Assembly (NCBI GenBank): GCA_963709505.1
Contig: CAVPXC010000012.1
Coordinates: 196,627-260,626 of the forward strand
Reading direction: 5' to 3'
Length of the DNA: 64,000 bases
Source of the DNA: CAVPXC01 sp963709505
GTDB taxonomy: Bacteria > Chloroflexota > Anaerolineae > JAAEKA01
The position numbers and the translations under genes are program-made. Shown here one piece after another: positions 32,011 to 40,214 of the stretch. The notes under the pieces were generated by a model, which was given only the letters and a program-made list of their open reading frames with translations, did not search any database and had not been told where the DNA came from. Position 1 is the stretch's first letter, and every line of letters begins with the position of its first letter.

Positions 32011-33465
32011 ATGCCACCCACCCGTACCAAGCTTCCAGCCCATGGCCTGTCGAAAGATACCGTCTTTTCCGAAATGCAAACCGCGCGTTACCACGACGTG
32101 CAGTGGCGCAACGGCCAGGTCTTTAGCCTGGTCTTCAGCGCCGGCGACGAGGCGAACGATATCGCGAAGACGGCCTATACGACCTTTTTCTCCGAAAACG
32201 GGCTGAACCCCACGGCCTTTCCTAGCCTGCGCAAGTTCGAAACCGAGGTCGTCGCCATGGTCGCGAGTCTCGTGGGCGGCGACGCCACGACCGCCGGTAA
32301 CATGACCACCGGCGGCACCGAGAGCCTGTTAATGGCTGTGCTGGACGCGCGCGAGTGGAGCAGGGTTCATAAGCCCCAGACGCGAGTACCGGAGGTCGTG
32401 CTGCCCACCACGGCCCACCCCGCCTTCGACAAGGCCGCGCACTACTTCGGCCTGAAGCTCGTTCGCATCCCCGTGCGCGGCGATTTTCGCGCCGATGTGG
32501 ACGCGATGCGCAGGGCTATCACCTCCGACACGGTGCTGGTGGTCGGCTCGGCGCCGTCCTACCCGCACGGGGTCGTAGATCCAATCGCCAAATTGGCAAA
32601 ATTGGGCCAAGAGCGCGAAGTTTTATGTCACGTTGATGCCTGCGTTGGCGGGATGATGCTGCCCTTTGTGCGCAAACTCGGGTATTCTGTTCCCGACTGG
32701 GACTTTCGTGTGCCCGGTGTGACCTCGATCTCGGTCGATCTGCACAAGTATGGCTATGCCGCCAAGGGCGCGTCCGTGATTCTGTATCGCGACAGAGCGC
32801 TGCGCCGCCACCAACTCTTCGCCAGCACCGACTGGCCCGGCGGTATCTACGCCTCCCCCACTATGACAGGCACCCGTCCTGGCGGCGCGATCGCCGCAGC
32901 GTGGGCAGTCTTGAATTTCTTGGGCGAGGAGGGCTACCTGCGCATCGCCGATACCGTGATGCGAACTGCCATTCGGCTACGAGACGGCATCAACGCCCTC
33001 GATGGGCTGCGGGTGGTCAGCACACCAGAAATGAGCGTGATGGCTATCGCCTCGGACAAGGTCAACATCTACGAGATCGGGGATGAGATGAGTGTGCGTG
33101 GCTGGCACCTCGATCGCCAGCAGTTCCCCCCGACCTTGCACCTGACCGTCAACTACGCCCACGCCGGTGTAGCCGACCGCTTCCTCTCGGACCTGGCGCA
33201 ATCGCTGATCGTGGCGCGCAGGCCGAGCATACGCAGGACCACCAACACACTGGCGCTCAAGGCTGCGCAATCGGCGGCCAAGGCGTTGCCGGGGGGCCTG
33301 CTCAGCCGGCTGACGGCCAGCGCATCCGCGCTATTTGGTGGTGAGGACGGCCTTCCTGAGCGCTCGGCCGCCATGTATGGCGTGATGGGTACCCTGCCAA
33401 ACCGCGGCGACCTGCACGAGCTGGTGCTGGACCTGCTCGAGGGTTTCACCGAGGCGCAGAAATGA
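32011..33465 (+). CDS. PLP-dependent decarboxylase/lyase, sphingosine-1-phosphate-lyase-like
   Basis: About 484 residues from ATG 32011. TTGGTESLLMAV is the phosphate-binding motif, HVDACVGG holds the PLP-contacting Asp, and SVDLHKYGYAAKGASVILYR has the Schiff-base lysine, a pattern shared with group II decarboxylases and S1P lyases. Length and the FxSLRKFE...MVASLVGGD segment favour the S1P-lyase-like branch common in soil bacteria. The substrate could be a phosphorylated long-chain base or an amino acid. It is convergent with the zinc peptidase gene. Confidence 0.83.
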   Translation: MPPTRTKLPAHGLSKDTVFSEMQTARYHDVQWRNGQVFSLVFSAGDEANDIAKTAYTTFFSENGLNPTAFPSLRKFETEVVAMVASLVGGDATTAGNMTTGGTESLLMAVLDAREWSRVHKPQTRVPEVVLPTTAHPAFDKAAHYFGLKLVRIPVRGDFRADVDAMRRAITSDTVLVVGSAPSYPHGVVDPIAKLAKLGQEREVLCHVDACVGGMMLPFVRKLGYSVPDWDFRVPGVTSISVDLHKYGYAAKGASVILYRDRALRRHQLFASTDWPGGIYASPTMTGTRPGGAIAAAWAVLNFLGEEGYLRIADTVMRTAIRLRDGINALDGLRVVSTPEMSVMAIASDKVNIYEIGDEMSVRGWHLDRQQFPPTLHLTVNYAHAGVADRFLSDLAQSLIVARRPSIRRTTNTLALKAAQSAAKALPGGLLSRLTASASALFGGEDGLPERSAAMYGVMGTLPNRGDLHELVLDLLEGFTEAQK

Positions 33466-33504
33466 TGGCCGCGATATGGGCCACCACGCCTCCGATCCGC
33501 GGTT

Positions 33505-34230
33505 CTACCGCCGCCGGTTCGCAATGCTGAGATAGTAGAGCAGCTGCAGGATCGCCGTGACCGCCGCGGCGACGTAGGTGGTGGCGGCGGCCGTCAACAC
33601 GGCGCGCGAGCCCTTCATGTCCTCGGCGGTGACCGCGATCCCCGAAGTGCTCAGTAGTCTCAGTCCGCGCCGGCTGGCATCGATCTCCACTGGCAGCGTG
33701 ATAATCGTAAACAGCACCATGATGCCGAAGACGAAGATGCCAAGATAAAACAGTCCGGTCAGATTGAAGATCGCGCCCAACAAGATCAAGCCGTAGGAGA
33801 GCATAGGGCTGAAGCGTATAGCCGGCACCAGGAAGTTTCGCATTGCGATGAGCGGTGACTTGGTAGCGTGCTGCTGTGCGTGTCCCAGTTCGTGCGCTAC
33901 AATGGCCATGGACGCGACCGACGCCTGGGTGGCTACGCCCTGCGACAAGCCCACAACGTGGTTGCGCGGATCGTAGTGGTCGGTTAGGCTACCGGCGATT
34001 CCCTGGAACTGCACACTGGTGCCGTAAGCCAACTGATAGGTGACGCCCAAATCGGTATCGCGCAGCAACTCCTGTCCGACCTGCTGGCCCGTTAAGCCGC
34101 GGCTGTTACGTACGCCACTCCACTTCTTGTACGAGGACTTGATGTACATCTGCGCGCCCAGCGAGATGATCATCGTAACGAAAAAAACCAACATATAGGT
34201 GGGGCTAAAAAACATAGGGCCTAGATACAT
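33505..34230 (-). CDS. Membrane zinc metallopeptidase, YugP family
   Basis: A 241-residue membrane protein with an N-terminal helix (MLVFFVTMIISLGAQMYI), a soluble segment, then AIVAHELGHAQQHATKS near residue 115 giving the HExxH zinc site. Two or three helices follow (SYGLILLGAIFNLTGLFYLGIF, ending VTAILQLLYYLS). This is the domain order of the neutral zinc metallopeptidase family PF04298. A role in membrane protein turnover is presumed. Confidence 0.92.
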   Translation of the reverse strand: MYLGPMFFSPTYMLVFFVTMIISLGAQMYIKSSYKKWSGVRNSRGLTGQQVGQELLRDTDLGVTYQLAYGTSVQFQGIAGSLTDHYDPRNHVVGLSQGVATQASVASMAIVAHELGHAQQHATKSPLIAMRNFLVPAIRFSPMLSYGLILLGAIFNLTGLFYLGIFVFGIMVLFTIITLPVEIDASRRGLRLLSTSGIAVTAEDMKGSRAVLTAAATTYVAAAVTAILQLLYYLSIANRRR

Positions 34231-34335
34231 AGATCGACTGCCTCCAATCTAGCGAAAGTCCGAACGCACTATTCTTTATACGCAGTATGACACGTTCGGT
34301 TACGATTACGGGTTGCTAGCATCCAATTCTGGCTA

Positions 34336-35169
34336 TCAGGTCAGCTCGCGGCCGCCGGTGACAGGGATCAATTGGCCGGTGACAAAGCCGGCCTCGTCGG
34401 AAGCGAGATAGGCCACCAGGCCCGCCACGTCCTCGGGCAGGCCCAGCCGGCCGACGGGGATGCGAGCGATGCCGGCCGCTACAACTTCCTTGTGGGGCCG
34501 TTGCATGACCGCCGACTCCAGCTGATAGCCCCACTGCTTCATCCCGGTGTCGATATCGCCGGGCAGCACCGCGTTGACCGTGATGCCAAACTGCGCGACT
34601 TCCTGGGCCAGCGACTGGGTGAGCGCGGCTACAGCGGCCTTGCTGGCGGCGTAGGCCGCCATGTACTGCCGGGGACGAATCGCCGCCAGCGACGACATAT
34701 TGATAATGCGGCCACCGCGTCGACCCTTCATGATGACCGGCAATACAGCTTTTGTTACCAGAAACGTGCCCGTGGCGTTTACTTCCAGCGTGCGTCGCCA
34801 GGCCTCATCGGCCATTTGCGCCACGGGCGATGGTCCAAAGATCGCGCCGGCGTTGTTGACCAGGATGTCGATACGTCCAAACGCAGGTAGGACCTCTGAC
34901 AGCATTGCCTGGATCGACATGTTGCTCGTTACGTCAAGCTTAGCCGGCAGGCAGCGCACGCCCAGAGCCGCGATGTCTGTGGCAATAGCCTGCAATTCCT
35001 CCCATTGGCCGATGGCCGGAGTTGGCAGGCCGTCCGGCGGCGGCGCGCACAGATCGCCGACGACGATGTGTGCGCCGGCCTGCGCTAGCCGTCTGGCCAC
35101 CGCTGCGCCGATCCCACCCGCGCGACCGGCGCCGGTGATGAGTGCAACTTTGTCTTGAAGATTGGGCAT
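34336..35169 (-). CDS. SDR-family NAD(P)-dependent oxidoreductase
   Basis: A 277-residue classical short-chain dehydrogenase. The N-terminus VALITGAGRAGGIGAAVARRLA carries the TGxxxGxG dinucleotide motif, NNAG follows the fourth strand, and YAASKAAV (around residue 165-170) supplies the catalytic Tyr-Lys after INMSSLAAI. NAVLPGDIDTGM and GRLGLPEDVAGLVAYLAS complete it. The substrate is not predictable. Its neighbours are unrelated. Confidence 0.92.
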   Translation of the reverse strand: MPNLQDKVALITGAGRAGGIGAAVARRLAQAGAHIVVGDLCAPPPDGLPTPAIGQWEELQAIATDIAALGVRCLPAKLDVTSNMSIQAMLSEVLPAFGRIDILVNNAGAIFGPSPVAQMADEAWRRTLEVNATGTFLVTKAVLPVIMKGRRGGRIINMSSLAAIRPRQYMAAYAASKAAVAALTQSLAQEVAQFGITVNAVLPGDIDTGMKQWGYQLESAVMQRPHKEVVAAGIARIPVGRLGLPEDVAGLVAYLASDEAGFVTGQLIPVTGGRELT

Positions 35170-35285
35170 TGTTATGTCATTCCTTCGTGCGGGTGACCAC
35201 TCGATCGATAGGTGATAAGATCGTTGTGCTGAGTATACCAGTCTTGATAAGGACCGTCAAACAGCCCGGTGCCGGCACAGCCGCC

Positions 35286-35390
35286 GGGGAATATCACAAC
35301 GAATTAAGAACAACGAATGGCGGAATCTGACTCGGAAGCCGGTCACTCCGTTCCGCCATTCGTTGTTCTTAATTCGTTGTGATATTCCCC
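35286..35390. repeat. 39-bp perfect inverted repeat, 27-base loop
   Basis: Arms 35286-35324 and 35352-35390 are exact complements (GGGGAATATCACAACGAATT...). The element lies between the SDR start and the MFS stop, so it may end MFS transcription. The ACGAATGGCGGA word inside the arm also occurs near 6241. Confidence 0.85.
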
Positions 35391-35398
35391 CTTTAGCT

Positions 35399-36736
35399 CT
35401 AGGAAACGGCGATCACCAAATCGGGCGTCGCCGCATCGGCCCGCGCTCGTTTTTCGTTGACCGTGAGCACAATCAGCAACCCGACCAATAGGAACAGGGC
35501 GATGGCCACGATTGCCAGGCGCAGGCCCTGCTGCTCGGCCGGCTCGACGGCCACGCCGCGGCCCTCATACATCAACGCCAGCTCAGCCGCCAAAAAGCCA
35601 AAGATCGCCGGCCCAATCCAAAACGCAAGGCGGCCGATCATGGTAAAGAAGCCAAAGAACTCGGCGCTTTGGCCGGGTGGGGCAAACAGCCCCACCATGG
35701 TGCGGCTAACCGACTGCACGCCCGCCATGGCGATGCCGGCGCCCGCACCGATCAGGATGAAGCCGATCTGCGAGTTGTTGAAATAGAGCCAGACCACTAC
35801 ACCGATCATCGCAATCAACGATGCGACAAGCGTGGGCTTGGCGCCGATGCGCTCCACCAGCAGGCCAAAGCCATACGCGCCGATGACGTTGGCAACCTGG
35901 ACGACGATGGCGAAGGCGATGATGAGCTGTTGGCTCATGCCGAACAGCACGGCGCCGATGATCGCCGCAAACTCCAACGCGATCGCCACCCCGCCGCCGT
36001 AGACCAGGAATGCCAGCATGAACTTGACCATCTCCCGATAGCGGCCGGCCGTGCGCACAGTGTGCACCACCTGCTTGAAGGCCACACTGACATAGTTCTC
36101 GCCGGCTGGCAGGGTCTTTTTCTTCGCCCGCTCGGGCAGCCAGAGGATCAGTGGGATAGTGGACAGCATCCAAAAGATGGCAGTGATGATCATCGCCAGG
36201 CGCACGGATAAGGTGCCAGGCATCAGCAGCACCATGGGCAAGATGATTAACAAAGCGATAACGCCGCCGGCCGAACCGACAGCCCAGCCGGTGCCGGAAA
36301 CCTTGCCCATCTCTTCAGGCCCGGCCAGCTCCGGCAGAAAGCCGTCGTAGAACACCTGGGAGCTGCGATAGCCGATCTCCGCCAGGATGAAGAAGGCCAT
36401 GCCAAGCGCGACATCGCCCTTTTGGACGAAGAAGAGCAGGCTGGTAAAGGCGATGGCCTGGGCGGTAAAGGCCAACAAAAGGCGCTTCTTGGCGCCGGAA
36501 TAATCAGCCATTGCGCCCAGGATCGGCGCGATGACCGCTACGATGAGCAAAGCGATGCCGATGGACAGGCCCCACAGGCGCGAGCCCTCGGCGCCGCCGA
36601 CCACGACCTGCTTGAAGTAGGCCGAAAAGACGGCCAGATAGACGACCGAGGCATACGCCGAGTTGCCGAAGTCGTACAGGTACCAGGCCCAGCGCTCGCG
36701 CCGGGTCGAACGAGGTGGGACGGCTGCTGCGGTCAT
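35399..36736 (-). CDS. MFS transporter, UMF1/Atg22-like
   Basis: A 445-residue, about 12-helix transporter. ATG 36736 is preceded by AAGGAGG. The start WAWYLYDFGNSAYASVVYLAVFSAYF is the signature of the UMF1 (Atg22-like) branch of the major facilitator superfamily, and GFLPELAGPEEMGKVSGTGWAVGSAGG follows helix five. Members are thought to export amino acids or small metabolites. It is a single gene, not in a catabolic operon. Confidence 0.9.
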   Translation of the reverse strand: MTAAAVPPRSTRRERWAWYLYDFGNSAYASVVYLAVFSAYFKQVVVGGAEGSRLWGLSIGIALLIVAVIAPILGAMADYSGAKKRLLLAFTAQAIAFTSLLFFVQKGDVALGMAFFILAEIGYRSSQVFYDGFLPELAGPEEMGKVSGTGWAVGSAGGVIALLIILPMVLLMPGTLSVRLAMIITAIFWMLSTIPLILWLPERAKKKTLPAGENYVSVAFKQVVHTVRTAGRYREMVKFMLAFLVYGGGVAIALEFAAIIGAVLFGMSQQLIIAFAIVVQVANVIGAYGFGLLVERIGAKPTLVASLIAMIGVVVWLYFNNSQIGFILIGAGAGIAMAGVQSVSRTMVGLFAPPGQSAEFFGFFTMIGRLAFWIGPAIFGFLAAELALMYEGRGVAVEPAEQQGLRLAIVAIALFLLVGLLIVLTVNEKRARADAATPDLVIAVS

Positions 36737-36826
36737 GGGCGCCTCCTTGCGCAAGATCTCAAATGAGGTAGGAGTTGATAGCCCTGACTCGCTGAGCAGC
36801 AAGAAATGGGCCAATCGATCACGGAT

Positions 36827-37177
36827 TCAGTGGAGGAAGTCGCCGGAACAGAGGACACACGCTGACGCATGGCCCGGACCAAAATGACGGAAAGCTGCTG
36901 AGCTTGATGGGTTTGCACCAAAGCGCTCGACGTAGATGCGCTCGCGTTGTTCCGCAAGGCCAGCCAGCAGTTCGTCGATGCTCAAACCCGCTTCCAGACG
37001 CAATTTCTCGATCTCATGCGCTAACTGAGGCACCATGGGCGCCAACGGCGTCAACACGAAGACGCCATCCAAATCGACTATGTGGAGGGTGTCACCTGGC
37101 CGAATACCATATTTCGCGCGCAGATCCGCAGGCAGAGTAAGCATACCTCTTTTTCGTACCTGTACTGTCGCATCCAT
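36827..37177 (-). CDS. AbrB/MazE-type DNA-binding protein
   Basis: ATG 37177 starts MDATVQVRKRGMLTLPADLRAKYGIRPGDTLHIVDLDGVFVLTP, a SpoVT-AbrB swapped-hairpin domain. A helical tail (IEKLRLEAGLSIDELLAGLAEQRERIYVERFG) follows, as in antitoxins of PIN toxins. The last 25 residues (SSSAAFRHFGPGHASACVLC) look unlike the family and could result from a frameshift. No toxin gene follows. It is a single regulator or an orphan antitoxin. Confidence 0.8.
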   Translation of the reverse strand: MDATVQVRKRGMLTLPADLRAKYGIRPGDTLHIVDLDGVFVLTPLAPMVPQLAHEIEKLRLEAGLSIDELLAGLAEQRERIYVERFGANPSSSAAFRHFGPGHASACVLCSGDFLH

Positions 37178-37465
37178 TGCTCTCACCTCTGCCCGGGGCC
37201 ATGCCTTGGCTGACGATCAGCATTCTACTGTCAAATCACCATATGCTGCAACTAACAGCACAGGCCGGACGAACGGATTTCTTTTCCTCTGATCGGCGGC
37301 ATCCGTGTAATCCGAGAGCCAGTGCCGTTCCAGGCTCTTTTTAAGTCAGACATCCATGCGCTGCACGCACAACCGTGAATGAAAACCCGGCAGGCACGGT
37401 CGGTCCCTCCGCGAGGCTGCGCACAGACCGGCCCGAGCATGGAGGAATGGCTATTTTCAAAGCAA

Positions 37466-38179
37466 TCACACCAACAAAAGCACCCCTGTCGCCAGGATCA
37501 TCACGATGACCAGGGTGCGAAAGCGTTCGTTGTTCAGTCGCCGGTCGATGCGCGAGCCGGCCAGCACGCCGAGCAAGAGAAAGGGGACGCCCAATGCGTA
37601 GCTAAGGAGGATGGAGCGTGTCAAGTGGCCGGCCAGGCCGTGGGAGATGATAACCAGGCCGCTGCTAAACAGAAACAGCGCCTGCAAGGTCGAGCGGAAC
37701 TGGTCCCTGGGCCACTGCTTCAGGTCGCCATAGATGATCACAGGCGGTCCAGGCGTGTTGAACGCGCCGCCCAGACAGCCAGAGATGAAACCAACAGGAT
37801 AGGCCCAAATAGAGGATCGGAGAGCCGGTACCGACTGCGGCTTAAGAAGCATATAGGCCGCATAACCGATCAAGATGACGCCAAGGACGACCTCGATCAA
37901 CCGCTCGTTCAGCGAGCTGAGCGCCCAGACGCCAATCGGAACCCCCAGAGCAGCAGCGACAGCCAGTGGAGCGACCTCTCGAAGGTTGAAGCCGCGCCGG
38001 TAACGCACAAGATTGACCGCATAGAGCGTGAAGCCGGTCAAGGCGACCAGCGGCGCAGCCGTTTTGACGCCGACGACCAGCGAGATCAGCGGCATGGCCA
38101 TCAATGCAAAGCCGAAGCCAGAAGTCGTTTGCAGCAAAGCAGAGAAGAAGATGATACCGAGCAACAGGACGACGCTCAT
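37466..38179 (-). CDS. TauE/SafE family sulfite-exporter-like permease (copy 1)
   Basis: A 237-residue, about 8-helix protein from ATG 38179. Signature segments are SALLQTTSGFGFALMAMPLI in helix one and SGCLGGAFNTPGPPVIIYGDLKQWP after the middle, which match TauE/SafE anion exporters. A second, related copy lies at 54895-55605. Substrates range from sulfite to organic acids; nothing here narrows it. The gap 37178-37465 holds only short repeats. Confidence 0.9.
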   Translation of the reverse strand: MSVVLLLGIIFFSALLQTTSGFGFALMAMPLISLVVGVKTAAPLVALTGFTLYAVNLVRYRRGFNLREVAPLAVAAALGVPIGVWALSSLNERLIEVVLGVILIGYAAYMLLKPQSVPALRSSIWAYPVGFISGCLGGAFNTPGPPVIIYGDLKQWPRDQFRSTLQALFLFSSGLVIISHGLAGHLTRSILLSYALGVPFLLLGVLAGSRIDRRLNNERFRTLVIVMILATGVLLLV

Positions 38180-38311
38180 GAAACCTCGAGGGAGGCGAAC
38201 GGAGCGGGGCAACGAGCGCGATGGATTTCGGCCACTATAACATGAGTAAATCGCCATAACAAATGTGGACAAACAGTCGCCCAAACATCCCGATTCTCAC
38301 AAAGAAGTCTA

Positions 38312-38340
38312 TTGACAAATCCCCAATTCAGTCGTATTGT
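38312..38340 (+). promoter_or_regulatory. Promoter of the FucI-like isomerase gene
   Basis: TTGACA (38312-38317), 17-bp spacer, TATTGT (38335-38340). The 5' leader then carries a hairpin, CGCCGCGTT/AACGCGGCG, at about 38372-38394 before AAGGAG and ATG 38455. Confidence 0.7.
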
Positions 38341-38454
38341 GCGATGGCGCGCTTATGAGCCAACAAGATATCGCCGCGTTGAAGCAACGCGGCGCCGTAG
38401 GCGACGTTGTAGTCACCAAACGACTACAGCCCCACTCTTTGAAGGAGACGTCAA

Positions 38455-39864
38455 ATGGCAAAAACAACACTGGCTGTCATTCTGGGCAATCGGGACTTCT
38501 TCCCCGATCGCCTTATCACGGAGGCTCGCGCCGACGTGATGAAGCTGTTCCAGGAACTGGATATCGAGGCCGTCATCCTGGACGAAAGCGAAACCAAGCT
38601 GGGTTCGGTCGAAACCTGGACGCACGCCAAGCGCTGCGCCGAGTTGTTCCGCCAGCAGCATGCGCGCATCGAAGGCGTGCTGGTCGTGCTGTCCAACTTC
38701 GGCGATGAAAAGGGCGTGGCCGATACGCTCAAGCTCTCCGGCCTCAACGTGCCGATCCTCGTCCAGGCCTATCCCGACGACGTAAGCCAGTTTACGGTCG
38801 AGCGCCGTCGCGACGCATTCTGCGGCAAGATTTCGGTGTGCAACGATCTGCGCCAATATGGCTTCGCCTACTCGCTGACCGAACTGCATACGAGTCACCC
38901 ACTCTCCAACAGCTTCCGAGCCGACCTCAAACGGTTTATCGGCGTGTGCAAGGTGGTCAACGGCCTGCGCAACGCGCGCCTGGGCGCGATCGGCGCTCGC
39001 CCGAACGCGTTCAACACCGTGCGCTTTAGCGAGAAGCTCCTGCAAGCCAACGGCATCAGCGTGTCCACGATCGATTTGTCCGAGATTTTTGGCTTTGCCG
39101 GCAAGTTGACGGACACGGATCCGCGCGTCGTGCGGAAACTGGAGGACATCAAGGCCTACGCCAGGCATGGCAGCGTGCCGCCGCCTTCGCTGGTGCGCAT
39201 GGCAAAGCTGGGCATCGTGATCTCCGACTGGATGGATCAATACGACTTAGATGCCAGCGCCGTGCAGTGCTGGAACTCCATTCAAAAGAACTACGGTGTC
39301 AATGCCTGTACGTTGATGAGCATGATGAGCGACAGGCTCATGCCCTCGGCCTGCGAGGTCGACATCACCGGCGTGGCGTCGATGTATGCGCTGCAGCTCG
39401 CATCCGGCACACCCAGCGCGTTGGTAGACTGGAACAACAACTACGGCGATGACCCGAACAAGTGCGTGTTCTTCCACTGCGGCAACTGGGCTAAGAGCTT
39501 CCTACCCGATATCGAGATCAAGACCGCCGAGATCCTGGGCACGATGTTAGGTGAAGAAAACACGTACGGTGCGGTGGCCGGCCGCGTGCCCGCCGGGCCG
39601 GTGACCTATGCGCGCATCAGCACAGATGACGTGAACGGCCTGATTCAGACCTACATGGGCGAAGGGCAGATGACCGCCGATCCGCTGGATACCTTCGGCA
39701 GCCGGGCCGTGGTGGAAGTGCCCGGCCTGCAGCGGCTTCTTAAAGTCATCTGCAAGAACGGTTTTGAGCATCACGCGGCGATGAATGCCTCGAACTCAGC
39801 CGCTGTTTTGGCCGAGGCGTTTGAGACGTACTTCGATTGGGACGTCTATCACCATCAAGGTTGA
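38455..39864 (+). CDS. L-fucose/L-arabinose isomerase family protein
   Basis: A 469-residue protein of the FucI/AraA-like superfamily, which interconverts aldoses and ketoses with a divalent metal. Recognisable parts are GVLVVLSNFGDEKGVADTLKL, the RLGAIGARPNAFNTVRFSEK segment, MLMPSACEVDITGV-like DRLMPSACEVDITGVASMYAL, VDWNNNYGDDPNKCVFFHCGNW, and the C-terminal HHAAMNASNSA histidines. It begins at ATG 38455 behind AAGGAGACGTCAA. Many Chloroflexota homologues sit alone. Exact sugar unknown. The gene is intact. Confidence 0.85.
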   Translation: MAKTTLAVILGNRDFFPDRLITEARADVMKLFQELDIEAVILDESETKLGSVETWTHAKRCAELFRQQHARIEGVLVVLSNFGDEKGVADTLKLSGLNVPILVQAYPDDVSQFTVERRRDAFCGKISVCNDLRQYGFAYSLTELHTSHPLSNSFRADLKRFIGVCKVVNGLRNARLGAIGARPNAFNTVRFSEKLLQANGISVSTIDLSEIFGFAGKLTDTDPRVVRKLEDIKAYARHGSVPPPSLVRMAKLGIVISDWMDQYDLDASAVQCWNSIQKNYGVNACTLMSMMSDRLMPSACEVDITGVASMYALQLASGTPSALVDWNNNYGDDPNKCVFFHCGNWAKSFLPDIEIKTAEILGTMLGEENTYGAVAGRVPAGPVTYARISTDDVNGLIQTYMGEGQMTADPLDTFGSRAVVEVPGLQRLLKVICKNGFEHHAAMNASNSAAVLAEAFETYFDWDVYHHQG

Positions 39865-39924
39865 GACCTTGTAACGCCCATGTGCAAATGATCAGGTTGG
39901 CACTTGATACTCGCCTTTGCAAGG

Positions 39925-39966
39925 GTGGCAAGTGGCAAGTGGCAAGTGGCAGGTGGCAGGTGGCAG
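39925..39966. repeat. Tandem 7-bp repeat, six units
   Basis: Three GTGGCAA units followed by three GTGGCAG units. It lies after the isomerase stop and before the promoter at 39989. Such tandem words vary in number between strains and are a possible strain marker. Confidence 0.9.
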
Positions 39967-39988
39967 TGTTGCACCATGCGAGGAACTC

Positions 39989-40017
39989 TTGCGCAACGCC
40001 CCACAAACAGATATAAT
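39989..40017 (+). promoter_or_regulatory. Promoter upstream of hsdM
   Basis: TTGCGC (39989-39994), a 17-bp spacer and a perfect TATAAT (40012-40017). A transcript would start near 40024, 190 bases before the hsdM start codon. Confidence 0.65.
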
Positions 40018-40023
40018 TTGGTC

Positions 40024-40200
40024 GCACTCCGCAAGCCCCACAAGATACAGTGAGGCTTGTGTCGCTTCGGTCCATAAGGAGGGTGATGCTGTGTGCCCCG
40101 ACTGCGACCTGGTCCACCCAACCAAGAGCCTCTTTTCACCATCGAGATGTTGAATCAACGGCCCACGTCGCACCCTAAGTGCGCTTCGTGGGCCGTTTTG
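40024..40200 (+). ncRNA. Candidate structured leader or small RNA
   Basis: Between the promoter and hsdM is a gene-free stretch with nested pairing: GGTCGCA (40019-40025) with TGCGACC (about 40105-40111), and CACAAG with CTTGTG inside. The transcript ends in a strong hairpin and T-run. A short frame (ATG 40086, after AAGGAGG but only 3 bases away) stops inside the hairpin loop. It may be a terminated small RNA or an attenuator leader for hsdM. No known RNA family was recognised. Confidence 0.35.
40157..40199 (+). terminator. Rho-independent terminator or attenuator before hsdM
   Basis: AACGGCCCACG (40157-40167) pairs with CGTGGGCCGTT (40187-40197), with a smaller GCAC/GTGC pair in the loop, followed by TTTTG. 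It ends only 16 bases before the hsdM GTG, so read-through or a second promoter is needed for hsdM. Confidence 0.8.
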
Positions 40201-40214
40201 TCGGAAGTTGAGCT

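Noticed and set aside
39925..39966. Tandem 7-bp repeat considered as a CRISPR-like array
   Set aside because: The units are contiguous with no spacers, and no cas gene is present.
39917..40153. 78-residue frame over the tandem repeat with a CPDC motif
   Set aside because: It begins inside the 7-bp repeat, lacks a start signal and matches nothing; the region fits an RNA leader better.
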